This document shows positions 1 to 10,674 of a DNA stretch of 60,000 bases, in pieces. Position 1 is the stretch's first letter. Every line of letters starts with the position of its first letter. The DNA comes from Nymphaea colorata (Eukaryota; Streptophyta; Magnoliopsida; Nymphaeales; Nymphaeaceae): the NCBI RefSeq assembly GCF_008831285.2, contig NC_045148.1, positions 4,280,001 to 4,340,000 of the forward strand, given 5' to 3'. A program made the position numbers and the translations under genes. The notes beneath the pieces are model-generated. The model saw only the letters and a program-made list of their open reading frames with translations, was not told the origin of the DNA and did no database searches.

Positions 1-1265
1 TCCAGATTGACTCAGGCTTGCAGTCGCATGGGTTATAATCCAAATGGATTGAGCTTTGTTCTCCAAGAACCAAACAATGACTTAATGGGCTTAGGTGGTG
101 TTGCATTACACTTGGCCCAAAAACAAGTCTTGTGGGGTTATATTCCAAATTGCATGTATTGGTGAAGCAAAGGCTTCACTTAGAAGAAAAAAAAAACATA
201 AAGAAGAAAACTTGCATAGAGGACGTGGCATACTCCCATGGAGTGAAAGGAAAGAGAGAAGAAATAGAAATATAGAATGACAAAAGATGAAAGGAAGTAA
301 AGCGAAAAAGGGAGAAAAGCAAAGAGATAGGAGAGAACGAGCTCTCTTGGATGCCTCTTCCCCACTTCTTGAGAGGTATTTATAGTGGGGGGAGAGGCCA
401 AAACTAGTGGGATTTAAAACATTATGGGAACCTTCCAAAATCAAAAGATTTCAAATTAATGGTTTTAGATTTTTTTTGACATCTCCATTTAAATTATTTT
501 CTAAATTGAAACAATTAAAAAAAGGCACTTGGCCCACCTTTTTGAAAAAGTGGGTGGTTTTCTTAGAATATCAAATCCAGGGAAGGAAATATCCAGACAT
601 AATAATAATCGAGCAATTGTAACTCTCCATCTTTTTGATGGAAATGTCACCAAATGGAGGTTGTTGAGTGTGGTGAGGAAACCATCGATGCAGGAGGCTT
701 TCCATCTAAACCACATTAATTTTTTTTCGTTTTTGTGCATCATCTCTCTTTTATTTCTATGCAACATGTTCTTTTATGGTATCAAAAGATTAGGAGCATG
801 TGAACCGTACTCGGTGATCTTTGTTGTGTCTTTTGATTGTGTTGTCAAGGCCAGCAATAAAACTTCTAGAACTTAATAGCTCTGATGCTGCTAGTACTAC
901 CTTTCATTTCTTTCGCAATCTCCAGCTAGCATTTTTTTAAGGTGAAGTTGACATCAAAAAATTTTCTTTTGTGGAATCACAATTTACCCCATCCTTATTC
1001 TTTTATGACCCACATGGTTTTATTGACAAATATATGACCATCCAAATTTGTTATTAATAGTTAATGGAATATCAAACCCAAACCAAGATTGAACAGAAAA
1101 TGCATCACTTAAGGTGAAATCTTCATTAGTTTTCAAGTTGCTCTACAGTAGCAGCAGTAGCTAACTGAACACTGTCGAAATAAGATAGGTTAAAACATGT
1201 CACAATAAAATAGACAAGCATAGACTTTGACCAACAAGAAGTAGCTTGACTGAAGAGTTTTAACA
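1..1265 (-). mobile_element. R1 copia-type LTR, partial copy
   Basis: This is a long LTR in minus orientation, cut by the window start. On the minus strand it begins with TGTTA at 1265, directly after a polypurine tract (minus strand of 1266-1277), and contains a TATA-like motif near 370-380. The same sequence recurs at about 38600-40245 and 15480-17662. Relative to those copies this one lacks about 200 bp after position 605, where the sequence jumps from the AATAATAAT run directly to GAGCAATTG. Short open frames here are not conserved genes. I call it an LTR because the 40-kb copy is adjacent to a copia RNase H remnant in the correct order. Confidence 0.65.
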
Positions 1266-1842
1266 GTTCCCCTCAAACTTGGCATGATTGAGTGACATAA
1301 TGCCAAGTTTGCTAACAAATTTTCTAAACTTCAATGGTGGCTAACTCGATGTAAACATGTCAACAACTTGGTCTTCAGCTGTTGCATGCTCAAGAGAAAT
1401 CGATCCTTCTTCATATGTTCTCCTTGTAAAGAAAAGGCTGCAAATTTTTTAGAACTTGAAGAAGAAAAAAGCATTTCATAGTCCATTGTACTTCCCGCAT
1501 ACCTTATCATTCTTAATATGAGCACTCATAAATTAACTTATTACATAGACAACATGTGTTATATGAGGTCTAGAAATGGTTCAATAAATCAAGCTTCCAA
1601 CAAGTTTTCTGAAAGTTGTAGGATGTTCTAATTTCTTCCCTTTGAGAGATCTTAGCTTGACATCTGCTTCCATGCGAGTTTCTGCTCTTTTATTGTCATC
1701 ATGTAGTCTAGCTTTGGCCACAAGATCTATTGCATATTTGTGTTAAGATAGAAACAGTCCCCTTCCTCAGTAAACAACTTTTCTTTAAGAAAACAAGATC
1801 TTTCATTTCAAATGTTTGTGCAAGTCTTTTCTCTCCTTCTTC
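1266..1842 (-). pseudogene. Ty1/copia pol 3'-end remnant (RNase H/RT tail)
   Basis: This minus-strand remnant lies immediately upstream (in element orientation) of the R1 LTR and begins with the polypurine tract. It matches 40246-41118, where RNase H and RT tail motifs are readable. Compared with that copy it has lost roughly 290 bp after position 1430, joining two AAAG-like stretches. No open frame survives. Homology to the 41-kb copy stops at about 1842. Confidence 0.6.
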
Positions 1843-3056
1843 CAACTCAAGAGGTCGATGAACGGCAAAGACCAAAGGGGGCAGATAAATCCCTCAATGA
1901 CTCTGACGGGCCTGAAACCAGAAACAGAAAGGACTAGGGCTCGGGAGATAGAGAAGGAGAGAAATGGGAAGGGCTAGGGCATCTTCGTGGTGAAGACGAG
2001 GGCCAAAGACAGAAGAGAAAGGCAGCACGGGGGGTGGAGAAGGAGAGAAAGACGACGGGGATAGGCGCAGAGATGGAGGAGAAAGGCAGTTCAGAGGCGG
2101 AGATGGAGGAGGAGAGAAAGGCAACAGGTCGAGGGCTGGGGGTCGGGGGCTCGAGGTTGGGGGCGGGAGGTTTTGTCTGTTTCGAGAGTTAGCTCAGAAC
2201 AGAGGGGAACATAAATAGAATTTATACTCTTGTCCAATCGTCTATCGTGTCCAGCCTATCCTGTGTCCAGCGTTTGACAAAAAAATCAACTGAACAGGAC
2301 ACACGTGTCCTGTTCCGCGTATAGATTTTTGATGCATGAATATGATGAATTGGCCTCTAGATGTTTGAGTGAGTTGTGAGAGCTCTATGCTTAGTACCGG
2401 ACACATGTGTAATCCCTATAGCTCCCCCTTTTTTCATTTATTGTGTATTTGGTTAGGTGGAGGGACTTGGGGACGTTTTGTACTGACTTCCAGGGTTCAT
2501 TTTAGACGGGGTATATCACGGGTAGGGATCGTGATCTTGTTCTAGTCCCATTATGGCTGGTCAGTTGCCTAAAGAAGGACAATAACCGATCTGTAAGTCT
2601 ACCACTGGTACATGATCAGTCGTTATTGTGTGGTTGTTCTCGTTTGCATTACATAAAAATGTTGTATGAATAAATCAATGCCGATTTAATTTCCACCCTC
2701 AAGTATTAGCGACTTGTCAACAAGGGAAGCTAAATTATGGTTGCAGTCAATGTTCTTGTCATTTATGTGCATAATTAATCATGAGACTATTCATTGTTTC
2801 TATTAAACATACATAACAATAAGATAAGTTTGGCTTTCAATTGGTTAATAGAAACTGAAATAATCTAAAGGTAACATCACATTGAGATTTTCGCCAAGTT
2901 CTCTCCTCAATTTCACCTTCCCATGTGATCGTTAATGGATGAAATTGTGACGAGGTTCTTCTACTATCATGATTATTCAACCAATTGGTTCATGCTGTGA
3001 TTTCAATTTTGTGAATTATGAATTTTGAACGCCATAGAGCCCTGTGGTTTTCACTT
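1843..3056. other. No gene recognised; purine-rich tract
   Basis: Positions 1910-2170 are strongly purine-biased on the plus strand (repeated GGAG/GAGA words), which creates a proline/serine-rich minus-strand frame I do not regard as a gene. The remainder is AT-rich and shows no coding signature, RNA gene or repeat partner within the window. Confidence 0.5.
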
Positions 3057-3455
3057 AAAATTGTTTTGGTTTCAAAATGAAACCATTTAATAAACTAGTT
3101 TTATCATGTGGATACCGGAAAGTTGCATTTACTTGGGTTTGAAACTTAGGAAGTGGGCTTCATTTGGACAGAGACCTTGAACATCAATATGAACATCAAT
3201 ATAGTCAAGATTTTGAATTACTTAAGCAGATCCATGCCTGGATTTGAAGATCACGCAGACCAGATATCGAAGGGGTCCAAGCAAAATGCAATGACACACT
3301 TCAATAGCAGAGCTATATGTGGGCTGATATGGACCATTACTCACTAAATTGCCTTATTTACATATTAGAGGAAGATATACTCCATAAACTGCATTAAAGA
3401 GGCGATGCTGACAAAGCGAGTGGCGGAGCCGGAAAAAATGGCTGGATGGGTACTC

Positions 3456-3477
3456 ATATATATATATATATATATAA
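3456..3477. repeat. (TA)n microsatellite
   Basis: This is a short TA dinucleotide run inside the IR1 left arm. The equivalent run in the right arm (12393-12463) is about three times longer, and other copies occur near 28490 and 36955. Confidence 0.9.
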
Positions 3478-3659
3478 TATAATGATAAATGTCTAAAGAT
3501 GCTTATTCAAAACTAAAAATAAATTTAAGAGACTGGTGCGGTAACTGTCTACACCAGTCACCATGTGGCTCCGCTACTAGACAAAGCACACACTCGCAAA
3601 GCATAGGACCCCACACATTTTCCCCAGAATGCCAAACATGTCGTCCTAACTCATCCTAA

Positions 3660-4718
3660 CTCATGAATGATGGAACCTAGTTTAAGATCAATGCCTAAAT
3701 TAAATTAGGAAGAATGAGAAACCATGCAAAACAAAATGTAATTGATTGTAAAAGAGAAAAGAAATGTCAAATAATGATTAAGGTTTGATCTCTGATTACA
3801 AACGAGTCTAACACCCTTTATATGGATTAAAAGCGGATTCATGGATCTGAATCCAAACAAAAGAGAATAATAAATAAAATCCAAAATATGAGAAGTAGAT
3901 ATTGATGCTCTGCTGCTGCATCATTTCCCTCAGATTGACAAAAAGTCGTTCTCGATCAATCAAACTGTACAACTCCATAGACGTGGTTGTAGGAGGATGG
4001 TATTAGATTGTGGTCATCTAGATCAGATTTAAGTTTGGATCTATGCTTAAATATTTGGGTTGGACTTAAGTTCAGGTTTAGAAGTTGGGATGGATTTAGG
4101 TATGAATATGGATATGGCTTAGGATTGAAGATCGTATTCAGGTCTAGGCTTGGGTTTGAGTAAAAATAATATGGTTGGAGTTTGAGATAGGTTTAGGGCA
4201 ACAAAGCTGGTATCGGTCCACATCCGGTTATAGGGATTTGGGAATTAAAAAACAGCTAAAAATGGGAACAAGATTTTGGACCCAAAAAAATGGGTCAAGG
4301 TGAGGAGCTGGCTTGAGGGGCAGGCGTCGGGCATCGCGAATAGGCTCGCCTCTCTCTCTGCTGGCAACTGCCGGTGGACTCCTCAGTCAATGGTAAATTG
4401 GCAATGCCGTTTGCTGAAGAGGGACGAGTTTGTTTCACCTGTAAACGACTGAGTGCGATGAAATTCCGATTGAGGGAACTGGTCTTCGGCGTTGGCTGCT
4501 CTCCCTGGATTGCGACTATGACCGATCTCTTCCAATTGATCACCTAGGAATCTCACATTCAATCACCAAATTTGGGGGCTCCTCAGGACCTGGTTTTCTT
4601 GGATGTGAATATTCGAAGAACCAGAAGTTCGGTTTCCCCAACCCTAGCATCTTCACAATCTTCAATCGTCCTCTTACCACAGAAAATTTCCAAAATCCAC
4701 AACCATTTCTCATGCTCA
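3660..4718 (+). repeat. Segment present only in the left arm of IR1
   Basis: The right arm jumps directly between the sequences flanking this segment, and the tetranucleotide CTCA occurs at both ends here (3660-3663 and 4715-4718) but once in the right arm. That pattern fits a deletion of about 1,055 bp in the right arm through microhomology. No recognisable gene lies inside; the open frames at 4295-4746 have no domain I know. Confidence 0.65.
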
Positions 4719-4983
4719 ATGTGCATCTTCTACAGTTTTCGATCACGTTCCTCGCACGTTGCAGCCATTCCTGCCGAATTGGCCGACAACTACAGCTTTA
4801 CTCGCACAAATGTTCATGCTTTCTTGCATTTGGCTAAAGTTTGTTCCCATTCATTCTTGCATCGCAGACAACTGAATCTTTGAATGAAGCAATCCGACCT
4901 CCAATCTTTCTCTACTGGCCCTCAGAACTCTTCTTCAGATCATCTTCTTCAGATTGTGAGTTGTCGATGCAGTGAGGACTTCT

Positions 4984-5212
4984 CTTCTTTTAACCCACAA
5001 TAACACCTAAACTTAAACTAGAAAGAATCGGAAATGATGCAAGACAGAGCGACCGAAATAATTACTAGGGTTTCCTAAAAACTGATCTTGATTACAAATG
5101 AATCTCAACACCTTTATATCGCGATCCAAACAAAAGAGAACAATAAATAAACTCTAAAAATACAAGAGGCAGATCTTGATGCTCCGCTATTGGCCCAACT
5201 TCACTTGTAATA
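4984..5212. repeat. Diverged direct repeat with 3690-3925 (possible old LTR pair)
   Basis: This stretch resembles 3690-3925 in the same orientation. Both share a TTGATTACAAA-type core, a CTTTATAT stretch, a TCCAAACAAAAGAGAA run, an AATAAATAAA run and a GATGCTC end. The spacing of about 1.3 kb and the shared order suggest degenerate LTRs of a short element, but no primer site or coding domain is visible between them. Confidence 0.4.
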
Positions 5213-6215
5213 CTAACACACTCCTTTTATTTAATCCAGATTCTTTGTGCTCATCTCCACTCTTTTGAAGTCCAGCGATTGCACCTGATGGAAGGAACTC
5301 GCTCCAGTAGTTTAGTTATTAGGATTAAAATGTAAGGTAGGCACATTTCAATCAATCTTCATCACTCAGCCATCCACCACAACCTTTTCTTTCCGGATGA
5401 GAATTTCCGCCAGAATGGTCATCACCTTCCGAATCATCACAACTTTTTCTTTTGTCACCAGCTGCACATGGTTGTAGTCCATGTCATCAAACATTTTTCT
5501 CATTCGGAAACTTAAGAAACACAATTTCATTGAGGGCACCCTTTATACCTCTTTCTAGGGATAGGAATCTTAATATATCCGATTTGGATTGGATATTCAT
5601 TTCAAAAACATCGGATATAAAAAAAAAATTAATATCTAATTAAGAAATCAGATCACATTCAGATATATGTAAATATTTGCTCATATTCGAATCACATTTA
5701 TTTTTAAACAAATATCACATATCTAAGTCTCTTACATTTTGAAAACTGGCCAAATTCGGTTCAAAATTCGAATTTGGGTATGAACGTAAAAGTTGGATTC
5801 AAATTGGAAACTTGTATTTCCTCCTTTTTTTTCATATTCAAATCCGAATATGTGAATTATTCGAAAAATGACATACAATTAAGGGTATATCTCATTCTAA
5901 TTCAATCTTGACACATCCCTACCTCTTTCCTTCCAATTTATTTCCTATTTGGAACGAAAATGTATGAGGGAACATTGTATTACCCAATGGTTGATAAGTT
6001 TGTGTACTAGAACCATGTTGACCCCCTTGATGATGATTCCCCATGTTCAGTTGCGCCCTCCCATACCACCAACTCGTTGCCTTGCGAAGCCGCCACCTCT
6101 TTGCCTTTGTCCTGAACAAATCAACATTCTCACAGCAGAGTTCACTGGCTTCTCTGGTCACCCATTGTCTAGAACAAAAGTGACATTCATAGACTTTCAA
6201 AGGTTGACACTTTTA

Positions 6216-6622
6216 GGGGTGTGTTTCATGAAAGACAAAATTATGGAGTTCTAGAATCAAAAGTTTTATTTTTGATGAAATGGGAATTGCCTTATTAAAT
6301 AATGCATTTTGAGTTCGGAATTATGAATTGAATTTCTGAAATTGTGATTCTAGCCTTGGAGGTTAAATTATCATTCCAAAATTTTATAAATTTTCATCTC
6401 TTTTTAAAGCATATGTCATGATGGTCTTAATTCATCGATTCTAGAATTTTAATTCCTGCTTTATCAAACACATCGTTTTCAATTCTTGAATTAAAGTTCC
6501 AAACCATCAAACGTAAAGGGAAACTAGAACTGGAATTTTTCATTCCAATTCCAATTTGATGTACAATTTTGTTACTAAAATTTTAAGTCTAGGATCAAAA
6601 TTTAAGGCCGTCAAATGCCCCC
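6216..6622 (+). mobile_element. Tourist-like (PIF/Harbinger) MITE, copy a
   Basis: This 407-bp AT-rich non-coding element is flanked on both sides by TTA (6213-6215 and 6623-6625), the target duplication typical of PIF/Harbinger elements. Its ends are imperfect inverted repeats: GGGGTGTGTTTCATGA on the left and, read inward from the right, GGGGGCATTTGACGG. Paralogues lie at 10271-10674 (inverted) and 18656-19062, carried along with the surrounding duplications. Confidence 0.7.
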
Positions 6623-6899
6623 TTAATCTATTCTTGTGGGAAAGGAACCAATTCCAATTGGTATTATGGTCAGTCGGGGGCCAAAATTATGGTGCTAGCA
6701 AACTGTGGTATGTTGCAGCATCACTGGGCAGGGACCAAATTGGACAGAGAAGTTGCAATCGCTGAAAAGAACATGCAGAAAAAGCAAAGTAATCCATAGA
6801 AGGAGCACTTAATTATCAGAATCATATGTCACAAATGATTTTTTTTTTATTGACAAAGTGCAACATGCCAGTGACGGGCGGAGCATGAATTATTCATTG

Positions 6900-6914
6900 G
6901 GGGGGGGGGGGGGA
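6900..6914. repeat. Poly-G run
   Basis: This is a run of 15 consecutive G residues. The paralogous position near 19400 has a short G-rich stretch instead, so the run expanded in this copy or is a sequencing artefact. Confidence 0.8.
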
Positions 6915-7259
6915 GGGGCAAACAATAGTTTGAAAATTTTAATAGAGGCCGAAATAGAAATTTTTATAATTTTTGTATAGAGCTAAATGAAAATTTGGAA
7001 ATCCTGTATAAATTTTTTTAAAAATTTCAAGACATTTAAAAAAAAAAAAATTGAGGAGGAGTTGGGTTGAGGGGGGTGCAAGGCCCCTGCCTGCCCCCTG
7101 GCTAGTGAGACTTTGAGAAATGTCTAAATGACTGATGCATGAAGTGCAAACAAAGAAGAAGAAAAAGCAAATGCAAGGCAACAATGGAGGGAGTTGGACA
7201 AATGCAGCAGTTAGAAGGCAACAGTGTAAAGAATAGTAAACATGTGGTTAGAATAATTA

Positions 7260-7468
7260 AGGTTGTGTTTGTTTCATTGAGGATATAAGACCAAGAATTT
7301 AAGGCCGGAACCCCCCTTGCCTCCAACTTAAACTCATGGTTTTAACATGTACTATGAATTGACAATCTATGTTACTGAGATGATCAATTTGTTTAAGCTG
7401 AGAATCACCCAAAACACATCTTTTAATTCGGCCTCCAATTCGAGGTTTGAGACTATCAAATGCATCCT
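7260..7468 (+). mobile_element. Possible second Tourist-like MITE
   Basis: The ends GGTTGTGTTTGTTT and, inward from the right, GGATGCATTTGATAG form imperfect inverted repeats next to TAA/TAG trinucleotides, as in Tourist-type elements. The same segment lies at about 19773-19986. The target duplication is imperfect, so this call is tentative. Confidence 0.4.
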
Positions 7469-8367
7469 AGAGAAGAAAAAACAGAGGAGACAAATAGTAA
7501 AGAGCATAAAGAAAGAACACAATCAGGCAGTGGTAGAGCTAGGATATTTTGGCTAAAGAGAACTAAAGTCACCAGGGTAGGTCTGATGTGGGTGTTCCAT
7601 GAAAGTTTTAAATCATCACAATGTCATTTTTTTCATTTTTCCAGAGAATTTTGATGGCGCCCACACCAGCCCTCATGTATCTCCACCACTACAATAAGGA
7701 GAGTCGAAGCTGGATTCACAACATAGGGCCAGTTCGTCTACACTCATGTTGGAAAGAATCTAGCTGAGTTGCCAAACTCAATGAGCTAACTTGTGAGTCC
7801 TCCATGTTGACCCAGGCTATATACTGAAACCAACTAAAAAGGACGTTTGAGAAGACACAAAGTCACTTCAGAATGTGCTAATGCTAATTAAGTGCTTTTA
7901 CTTGAATACCTTAAAGTGACTCAAACTCGTTAAGTGGATACATTAATTAAAGATATTAGTTATATAACAGAAAGGAAATTCAAAAAGCAAAAAATGGAAA
8001 CTTTTATTTCAGATAAAAAAGAAGCATGAAATCTTTCTCATGGCTCTTAGCTCCACGACCGTGTAGCCAGAATTTGCTTGCCGTTGAGAGGTTGTAACTC
8101 ATAACAGAGGAACACCAGAGCTTCAGAGGTAAAACCTGGGTTAACTTTGAAAGAAGGTTTTAGATGTGCTTGGAAGAGCTGAAAAGTGGGTTGGATGAAA
8201 ACCCAGTTTCCACAAATCTGTTGTTTACAAAAGTTTTGGTGGTGCAACCCAAATGAGACAAGCAAAGCATTTTAGTCCGCCAAGCACCAATTAAAGTGTC
8301 CACCAAATGCAACAGATTAAAGTGTCCACCTAATGCAACAGATTGAAGTGTTGGCCTCTCCCCCTAC

Positions 8368-8375
8368 TATAAATA
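8368..8375 (+). promoter_or_regulatory. Putative LTR TATA box (R1 left arm)
   Basis: TATAAATA lies about 320 bp upstream of the primer-binding site, the usual order of U3-R-U5 in an LTR. The equivalent motif occurs in each R1 copy. Activity cannot be judged from sequence. Confidence 0.4.
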
Positions 8376-8698
8376 CCTCATAGGCCACGTCCTCTATGCA
8401 AGTTTTCTTCTTTATGTTTTGTTTTTCTTCTAAGTGAAGCCTTTGCTTCACCAATATAAGCAATTTGGAATATAACCCCACAAGACTTGTTTTTGGGCCA
8501 AGTGTATTGCAACACCACCTAAGCCCACTAAGTCATAGTTGGTTTCTTGGAGAAGAAAGCTCAATCCATTTGGATTATAACCCATGCGACTGCAAGCCTG
8601 ACCCAATAATCTGGACCAGACTTAGTCCATTTGGATTGTAGCCCTGTCTAGGTTTGACTCTAAAAAATTCGAAATAAAAAATTAGGGTCATTAGAGTT

Positions 8699-8710
8699 TG
8701 GTATCAGAGC
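8699..8710 (+). other. Retroelement primer-binding site (tRNA-iMet type)
   Basis: TGGTATCAGAGC is the standard plant LTR-retrotransposon primer site complementary to the 3' end of initiator methionine tRNA. It follows the R1 left LTR and is repeated at 38335 (exact) and 15199 (one change, GAAC). Confidence 0.75.
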
Positions 8711-9311
8711 AATGGATTGTAATCCAAAGAACTGAGCATGATCATGTTAGGAACAATCTAAGGTTCCTGCTTTAAGATCAGTTTTTGGTTTTATGTGTTG
8801 TGATTTTAAGAGAATTGGACCTGGTCAAGCCTACTAAACTAAGACTTGGGGGTTTGACTAAGCTCAAACTGGATCAACATCATTGGTTCAGCAGTTATAA
8901 TCCAAAGAAGCTGAACTCAGTCAACCTAGGACCAGATTAAGGCTCGGTATTTAGAGTCAAACCTAGACAGGGCTACAATCCAAATGGACTAGGTCTGGTC
9001 CAGATTGAGTCAGGCTTGCAGTCGCATGGGTTATAATCCAAATGGATTGAGCATTGTTCTCCAAGAACCAAACTATGACTTAATGGGCTTAGGTGGTGTT
9101 GCATTACACTTGGCCCAAAAACAAGTCTTGTGGGGTTATATTCCAAATTGGTTATATTGGTGAAGCAAAGGCTTCACTTAGAAGAAAAACAAAACATAAA
9201 GAAGAAAACTTGCATAGTGGACGTGGCTTATGAGGTATTTATAGTAGGGGGAGAGGCCAACACTTCAATCTGTTGCATTAGGTGGACACTTTAATTGGTG
9301 CTTGGCGGACT

Positions 9312-10144
9312 TGAAGTTTTGAACATGATGCATGTTTTTATAATGACACCAGACAGAAGCCTGGAGCGGACGGCGCAGGTGGGAGCAGAGCTTCAAAACT
9401 TGAACATTGTTCTCAATCGGGGACGACCCTTGCTTTTTCTTCCCTCGGAGTGATGGACAAGAAGGTTTTCTCTTCTCTGAGATAGCACTACCCAACTGCT
9501 TCCTTCTCTTCATCTTCTACTTCTTGTTTCATTTAGTCGAACTGTTGCAGGTGGGACTTAAGCGCATCGATGCTGCCTGCGACGCTTTGTTGCCGCTGGG
9601 TTTTTCGAGAAGTCAGATTAAGAGCGCTATTGATTCGTTGAAGAAGGTAATTAGTTCATTGAACGCATTGGTTTGGGTTACTGTTTTTTTCTGCATTCCG
9701 TTGCATTTTATGATTCTTTTGATTTCAATCTCAAGGTTTATGGTGACAAAATAGTATGGGGGTTCATTGAAGAAGGCTCGTACAGGATTTTGACTTTTGG
9801 AAGAGCAAAAGGTAATGGTAGATGTCGACATTTTATAAATTTCTTTTATCATAGTTTTTCATATGGAACTCATGTGGCGTTTCGATTCCGAGCTGTTTGG
9901 TAAATTTGTGTCATGGTAGGCTTCCGTTCAAGTGCTTTGCTTGTAACATACAAAGTCAATATGGCCCATTACTGTAATGTACAAAGTAATATGACCCATT
10001 ATCATTTTGTAATACTTGATTTTTTTCTTAGTAATTTTCAGGGTGTCTGGTTATGTGAGCTCTTTTTTTGGCTGTTTCTTTTTTATTTTTACCATTTAAG
10101 AAGAGAGCAGAAAATACCACCCAATCTCTCATCCTTTTAGGATA
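9312..10144 (+). repeat. Block Y copy 1 (carries WIYLD exons)
   Basis: This segment matches the reverse complement of about 26590-27445. It joins the R1 inverted element on its left and the IR1 right arm on its right. It includes a leader upstream of the first exon (9373-9550), two exons, an intron and about 330 bp of downstream AT-rich sequence. Confidence 0.75.
9551..9811 (+). pseudogene. WIYLD-domain gene fragment, copy a (frameshifted)
   Basis: There are two exons. Exon 1, 9551-9646, encodes a helix-forming stretch starting VGLKRIDAACDALLPLGF. Exon 2, 9736-9811, encodes VYGDKIVWGFIEEGSYRIL and then loses frame. The intron has GT (9647) and AG (9734-9735), and the preceding exon border is also an AG (TTGCAG). 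The pattern of an LKRIDAA helix, a GFS turn, VYG and FIEEGSYRIL matches the WIYLD domain found at the N terminus of plant SUVR-type histone methyltransferases and in small WIYLD proteins. Relative to copy b, 8 bp are missing after RIL, breaking the frame. No start codon, upstream exon or SET domain is present, so this is a displaced fragment. Confidence 0.65.
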
Positions 10145-10270
10145 CACAGCTTTTTGGTCCCTGCTCAGTGATGCTGCAACATGCACCAGTTTGCTTGCAC
10201 CATGATTTTGCCCCCCGACTGACCATAATACCAATTGGAATTGGTTCCTTTCCCAACGAGAATAGATTAA

Positions 10271-10674
10271 GGGGGCATTTGACGGCCTTAAATTTTGATC
10301 CTAGACTTAAAACTTTCGTAACAAAATTCCACATCAAATTGGAATTGGAATGAAAAAATCCACTTTTAGTTTCCCTTTACGTTTGATGGTTTGGAACTTT
10401 AATTCAAGAATTGAAAATGATGTGTTTGATAAACAGGAATAAAAATTCTAGAATTGATGAAATAAAACCATGACATATGATTTAAAAAGAGATGAAAATT
10501 TATAAAATTTTGGTATGATAATTTAACCGTCGAGGCTAGAATCACAATTTCAGAAATTCAATTCAAAATTCCGGACTCAAAATGCTTTATTTAATAATGC
10601 AATTCCCATTTCATCAAAAATACAACTTTTGATTCTAGAACTCCATAATTCTGTCTTTCATCAAACACACCCCC
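10271..10674 (-). mobile_element. Tourist-like MITE, copy b (inverted)
   Basis: This is the reverse-complement paralogue of the 6216-6622 element, flanked by TAA on both sides (10268-10270 and 10675-10677). It is non-coding and was duplicated as part of the IR1 arm rather than inserted independently. Confidence 0.7.

Larger units (their letters stand above)
3057..6745 (+). repeat. Left arm of large inverted repeat IR1
   Basis: This segment matches the reverse complement of 10145-12950 over most of its length, including the Tourist-like MITE at 6216 and the microsatellite at 3456. The outer 470 bp also recur in forward orientation at 27990-28555 and inverted at 36900-37490. No intact gene is visible inside. 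The arm is about 1 kb longer than its partner because of the 3660-4718 segment. Confidence 0.8.
5229..8253 (+). repeat. Block B copy 1 (uninterrupted segmental duplicate)
   Basis: This block corresponds in direct orientation to 17668-26272 once the gypsy element there is removed. The correspondence includes the degenerate TATCCGAT-rich stretch near 5570-5900, the Tourist-like MITE and the MITE-like segment at 7260. Copy 1 preserves the empty site of the gypsy element at about 7490-7497. No gene is recognised within it. Confidence 0.8.
8274..9311. mobile_element. R1 inverted-LTR element (two truncated LTRs head to head)
   Basis: The left arm 8274-8661 is the reverse complement of 8953-9311. 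Both arms are truncated R1 LTR sequences with a TATA-like motif. About 290 bp of non-coding leader lies between them and begins with a primer-binding site at 8699. The left arm carries a 26-bp internal duplication (near 8297-8340) absent from the right. Both arms end with CCGCCAAGC/GCTTGGCGG. Compared with full R1 copies, each arm lacks about 130 bp around the TATA region and everything beyond GAGGCCA. No protein is encoded. Confidence 0.7.

Noticed and set aside
106-444. Minus-strand hydrophobic frame of 112 codons, repeated at 15714-15920 and 38788-39090
   Set aside because: The frame falls in the R1 LTR and is not conserved between copies, so it is not a gene.
1894-2124. Proline/serine-rich minus-strand frame
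   Set aside because: A by-product of a purine-rich plus strand with no recognisable domain.
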